Assembly: GCA_900455155.1 (NCBI GenBank)
Contig: UGUC01000003.1
Location: forward strand, 248,001 to 312,000
DNA: 64,000 bases
Direction of reading: 5' to 3'
DNA from: Providencia stuartii
GTDB lineage: Bacteria; Pseudomonadota; Gammaproteobacteria; Enterobacterales; Enterobacteriaceae
Position 1 is the first letter of the stretch, and each line of letters begins with the position of its first letter. Positions 60,849 to 64,000 of the stretch are shown here, piece after piece. Made by a program: the position numbers and the translations under genes. Under the pieces are notes generated by a model. That model worked only from the letters and a program-made list of their open reading frames with translations, had not been told where the DNA came from and searched no databases.

Positions 60849-61304
60849 ATGATGTTTGACCAAGATAGTTACTTACAACGTGGTTATAAAACAGGCTGGC
60901 ATGATTTAATTAATTTTTTATTTTATGAGTTTTCGTCAGGTGAAACTAATGAAGGCTGTAAAACGCTACGGCGAATTGGGCAACAGCTTGGTGAATTACA
61001 CACTATTGAGAATTCAAGTACATTAAGTCAATTAGAAAAAAATATTAATACTGTTCTAGAAGTGTTCAATTGGGGGTTTGTTAAAATGGCACCCGCAAAT
61101 AGTGAATTGCTTATTATGCATTGTGCGTGGCCTCACGCGCCTAAATCGGTCAATAAAAAATGGCGTCGAGCTAGCGCTAGTATTTTAGAAGGCTTATATA
61201 CTCAGTGGTTAACATCGCAAGGTGGTAATAAATCAGTGCCTGTATTGTGGAATGAAAATGCAACTGAAGATATTTTCATATTTCGTTATGCTTTATTTAA
61301 ATAG
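60849..61304 (+). CDS. bcsD: BcsD, cellulose synthase accessory subunit
   Basis: 151 aa from ATG 60849 (an adjacent ATG at 60852 is equally possible). Matches the BcsD pattern: GWHDLINFLFYEF, TLRRIGQQLGEL, EVFNWGFVKM, ELLIMHCAWPHAP and ASASILEGLYTQWLTSQGGNKSVPVLW. In Komagataeibacter BcsD octamers help arrange glucan chains into ribbons. Presence of bcsD places this locus nearer the type I cellulose operons than E. coli's type II. It starts three bases after bcsC. Confidence 0.88.
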   Translation: MMFDQDSYLQRGYKTGWHDLINFLFYEFSSGETNEGCKTLRRIGQQLGELHTIENSSTLSQLEKNINTVLEVFNWGFVKMAPANSELLIMHCAWPHAPKSVNKKWRRASASILEGLYTQWLTSQGGNKSVPVLWNENATEDIFIFRYALFK

Positions 61305-61325
61305 ATTCATCAAATATAAATTATC

Positions 61326-62239
61326 ATGATTAATAAAACCAAAGAGTTATCAATAAAAAATGAAAAAATCTCATTGGACTTAATCATTGGTCAAACCTGT
61401 CTTTTTTTATTAATTGATATATATGGAAGAGTTTCATATGTTAGTCAACGTTTCTTAGAAACTTACAACTACAATCGTGCAGATGTTATTGGATATAAGC
61501 CAAGCATAATAAATAATCAGTTGATTTTAGAAAAAAACAGTCTTGATTTTATTTCTAATTATAGTAACACTGAAGATATTATTTTTATAACTAAAGAAAA
61601 TAAAAAAATATTTTTTATAGCTAGATTAATGGAGATAGAAGAAAATAGCAACAATGTCTATCATTACTGTCTTATTTTATCTGAAGTAACAAGGCTAATA
61701 GCAGCTAAGAATAAACTCTCTTTCCAAGTATACCATGACCCTCTAACTGGACTATTAAACAGATATGGTTTTTATAGAAAAGGCAAAGAAGCTCTTAAAT
61801 TAGCCAAAAATAGTAAAACAGAATGCTATTTGGCGCTTATTGACATTGATAAATTTAAAAAAATAAACGATACCTTTGGTCATGGTTATGGTGATCGACT
61901 ATTAAAACAGTTCACTAAAAATGTAAAAAAACACTTACCGAGTGAGGTTATTTTTGCTCGATTAGGTGGCGATGAATTTGTGTTAATGGTGAATGACATA
62001 CATCATCATCATGCAGAATCTATCTTTTTGGGGAGCTGGTTCACTTTATGGGGACTTGTTCATATTGCCATTTAGAAGGAGAAGTATCGAATATCAATAT
62101 TAGTGTCGGCATTGCACAATACCCACGTGATGGTGAGCGTTTAGGGAGTTTAGTAAAAAATGCCGATATAGCCTTATACCATGGCGAAAAAACAAGGAGG
62201 AAATCAAATAAAGAAATGTATTTAGGTTTAACTATATAG
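61326..62239 (+). CDS. PAS-GGDEF diguanylate cyclase in the bcs operon, frame broken by one missing base
   Basis: 304 aa after correction. N-terminal PAS-like domain (LFLLIDIYGRVSYVSQRFLETYNYNRADVIGY) and C-terminal GGDEF domain: YHDPLTGLLNRYGF, ALIDIDKFKKINDTFGHGYGD, ARLGGDEFVLMVND. The given frame ends at 62075. One more base in the T5G4 run at 62025-62033 gives ESIFLGELVHFMGTCSYCH and continues INISVGIAQYPRDGERLGSL to 62239. The RxxD inhibitory site is absent (PSEV in its place). It probably makes c-di-GMP for the BcsA PilZ domain. No TM helix, so cytoplasmic. Confidence 0.88.
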
Positions 62240-62335
62240 CTGTTTTAACTAATAAAATTTAAAACCGTACTTAGTTGAAAACTACACTCAACAAGTAAAG
62301 ATTATAATAAATATTTTATTTATCAAGGATTATAT

Positions 62336-63226
62336 ATGTTGAAAGCTGTCATACCTGTTGCGGGGTTAGGTACTCGCATGCTACCAGCAACAAAAGCGAT
62401 ACCTAAGGAGATGTTACCTCTTGTAGATAAACCTATTATACAATACATAATAAAAGAATGTTATATGGCGGGTATCAATGAAATTATATTTGTTACTCAT
62501 TCATCTAAAAATTCAATTGAAAATCATTTTGATACCTCTTTTGAATTAAAATCGTTATTAGAACAAAAAGGGAAAGAGCAATTACTCAATGAAATAAATG
62601 GTATTTGCCCTGAAAATTTAAAAATTATGCATGTTAGACAAGGCTGTGCAAGCGGTCTAGGCCATGCAATATTATGTGCTCAGCCTTTTATTGGTGATAA
62701 TGATTTTATTGTTGTTTTACCAGACGTCATTATTAATGAGTATGATTGTAATTACGCATCTGATAATTTACCCGCAATGATTGACCGCTTTTACTCGACA
62801 GGAAAAAGCCAAATATTAATTGAACAAGTCAATATCGAGCATGTCGAAAATTACGGGATTGTAGATTGCCATAATGAGGTTACTCATAGCGGAGAATTTA
62901 ATAATATCTATGCGATTGTAGAGAAACCACATAAAGAGAGTGCGCCATCAAACTTAGCTATTGTTGGCCGTTATGTTTTAAGTAAAGAGATTTGGCCATT
63001 GCTGGCAAAAACCCCTATTGGTAAGAGTAATGAAATCCAACTGACGGATGCATTATCCATGCTTCTGAAAACCCATGCTATCGAAGGTTATCACATAAAG
63101 GGGCGTTCTCATGATTGTGGCGATAAAATGGGGTATATGAAAGCGTTCTTTGAATATAGTCGTCAGCATCAAACATTTGGCTCACAGTTTCATCGCTGGT
63201 TGAAAGATTCGGTAGAAACTGTTTAA
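62336..63226 (+). CDS. galU: UTP-glucose-1-phosphate uridylyltransferase (GalU type)
   Basis: 296 aa. The nucleotide-binding start is [35 protein letters not shown]; later [19 protein letters not shown] and [16 protein letters not shown] are conserved. It makes UDP-glucose, the substrate of BcsA. Location at the end of the bcs operon, 97 bp after the cyclase, suggests a dedicated copy. Whether a second housekeeping galU exists elsewhere cannot be seen here. Confidence 0.93.
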   Translation: MLKAVIPVAGLGTRMLPATKAIPKEMLPLVDKPIIQYIIKECYMAGINEIIFVTHSSKNSIENHFDTSFELKSLLEQKGKEQLLNEINGICPENLKIMHVRQGCASGLGHAILCAQPFIGDNDFIVVLPDVIINEYDCNYASDNLPAMIDRFYSTGKSQILIEQVNIEHVENYGIVDCHNEVTHSGEFNNIYAIVEKPHKESAPSNLAIVGRYVLSKEIWPLLAKTPIGKSNEIQLTDALSMLLKTHAIEGYHIKGRSHDCGDKMGYMKAFFEYSRQHQTFGSQFHRWLKDSVETV

Positions 63227-63727
63227 TCATAACGCCTATTTATAGGGTAGATTTTATGAATCAACAAAATCCAATCGCTAGTCTGATTTTTAGTTATATG
63301 CCTAATGCGAGATCTTGTTCTTTATTTTTTATATTTATTTGTTATTCAAATAGATATAACAACTTTAAAAATCAGGATTGGATTTTTATTGCTAACAGAA
63401 TAAGAAGATTACAATTAATCATGCTAATTCTTTTTTATTAAAAAAGTATGGGTCGTATTGAGAAATATTTTACCTCTGTCTGAATAAACTTATCTGATAA
63501 TGATATCTCCTATGTAATACCTTAACAATGATGGATTAATTCGAGATTTCATTATGAATGAGTTTAGTCATCAGCTAAGTAAAACTGACTTCATTGAAAA
63601 CAGATGTTTTATTATCCCATTACTTTAATGATTTTTGTTTAATTTTTATTAGTACTCATTCTCAGTCATGTAAGCAATGGACAATAACAACGAAATTTGA
63701 TTTTTAAACCACAGCAGAGGCAACAAA
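63227..63727. other. Gap between galU and the LysR-type gene
   Basis: About 500 bases. A 61-codon ORF at 63256-63441 has a poor ribosome site and low-complexity hydrophobic content and is not supported. No other gene or RNA is recognised. It contains the promoter of the regulator at 63728. Confidence 0.5.
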
Positions 63728-64000
63728 ATGAATATTAGAGATTTCGAGTATTTAAACGCATTAGGTAAGTTTCTTAACTTTAAAAAAGCGGCTCAATATT
63801 GCAATGTAGCTCAACCAACCTTAAGTATTCAGATTGGTAAACTAGAAAACACACTCGGCTGTTTTCTGCTAGAAAGAACCACCCGTCGGGTTAACTTTAC
63901 ACCTTTGGGTCTACAAATCTTAGAGCACAGCAAGATTATTTTAAAAGAGATAGAAGAAATTAAAGCCATTGCACAGCAATCTACAAATAATAATATAAAA
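63728..64000 (+). CDS. OxyR-like LysR-family regulator (partial, runs off the window)
   Basis: The first 91 codons are present: MNIRDFEYLNALGKFLNFKKAA, NVAQPTLSIQIGKLE, CFLLERTTRRVNFTPLG. The helix-turn-helix region is close to that of OxyR (MNIRDLEYLVALAEHRHF in E. coli), but the redox cysteines of OxyR would lie beyond the window, so function cannot be confirmed. It could be a paralogue controlling neighbouring genes. Confidence 0.85.
   Translation, partial: MNIRDFEYLNALGKFLNFKKAAQYCNVAQPTLSIQIGKLENTLGCFLLERTTRRVNFTPLGLQILEHSKIILKEIEEIKAIAQQSTNNNIK

Noticed and set aside
63256..63441. 61-codon ORF after galU
   Set aside because: Weak ribosome site, low-complexity hydrophobic content, no recognisable family. 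Likely chance in AT-rich DNA.
1..64000. CRISPR array search
   Set aside because: No evenly spaced direct repeats of 24-40 bases were seen. The only strong tandem repeats code for the lipoprotein helix.

Overview
The window is a chromosomal segment of an AT-rich enterobacterium. The conserved order yqgE-ruvX-yggS-proC-yggT-rdgB-hemW and trmB-yggL / mutY-yggX-mltC-tRNA-Phe, the divergent lysA/lysR pair and the protein sequences are enterobacterial. Base composition and divergence from E. coli point to Morganellaceae, most likely Providencia (inference; no database search was possible).

Layout. 1-6.4 kb: lysA/lysR, a LysR-type regulator divergent from a metallo-beta-lactamase-fold protein and a DsbA-like protein, and an orphan prepilin peptidase. 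6.7-20.6 kb: housekeeping core (rsmE, gshB, yqgE, ruvX, yggS, proC, yggT, rdgB, hemW, a siderophore-type binding protein, yggN, glsB, yggL, trmB, mutY, yggX, mltC, tRNA-Phe). 20.7-28.5 kb: an island beside tRNA-Phe, with an internally deleted integrase and a leftward type VI secretion (T6SS) module: vgrG, a DUF4123 adaptor, a large effector with an unrecognised C-terminal toxin-like domain, a probable immunity gene, three more small AT-rich ORFs, and a PAAR gene visible only after a frame correction. 28.9-39.6 kb: ugpQ, ccmAB without the rest of ccm, a Kch-like K+ channel, cptA, a DUF421 membrane protein, a coiled-coil lipoprotein, a GNAT acetyltransferase, ybiI and betT. 39.7-51.9 kb: a homoprotocatechuate (hpa) meta-cleavage cluster hpaR / hpaG1-G2-E-D-F-MFS-SSADH-hpaH-hpaI-hpaX-hpaA. 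It carries its own succinate-semialdehyde dehydrogenase but no hpaBC. 52.3-63.2 kb: a cellulose locus: small accessory protein-bcsA-bcsB-bcsC-bcsD-diguanylate cyclase-galU. The window ends inside an OxyR-like LysR regulator.

How the genes fit together. The hpa cluster converts 3,4-dihydroxyphenylacetate to pyruvate and succinate semialdehyde, and the embedded dehydrogenase would carry the latter to succinate. In the cellulose locus galU would supply UDP-glucose, the cyclase would supply c-di-GMP for the BcsA PilZ domain, and BcsB/C/D would handle transport and export. In the T6SS island VgrG and PAAR form the spike tip, DUF4123 loads the effector, and the gene after the effector probably protects the producer.

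Sequence quality. About 20 single-base frame breaks interrupt otherwise intact genes. Almost all lie in runs of one base, and undoing one base restores the normal family length each time. I read these mainly as consensus errors, so I give whole-gene coordinates and state where the frame must be corrected.
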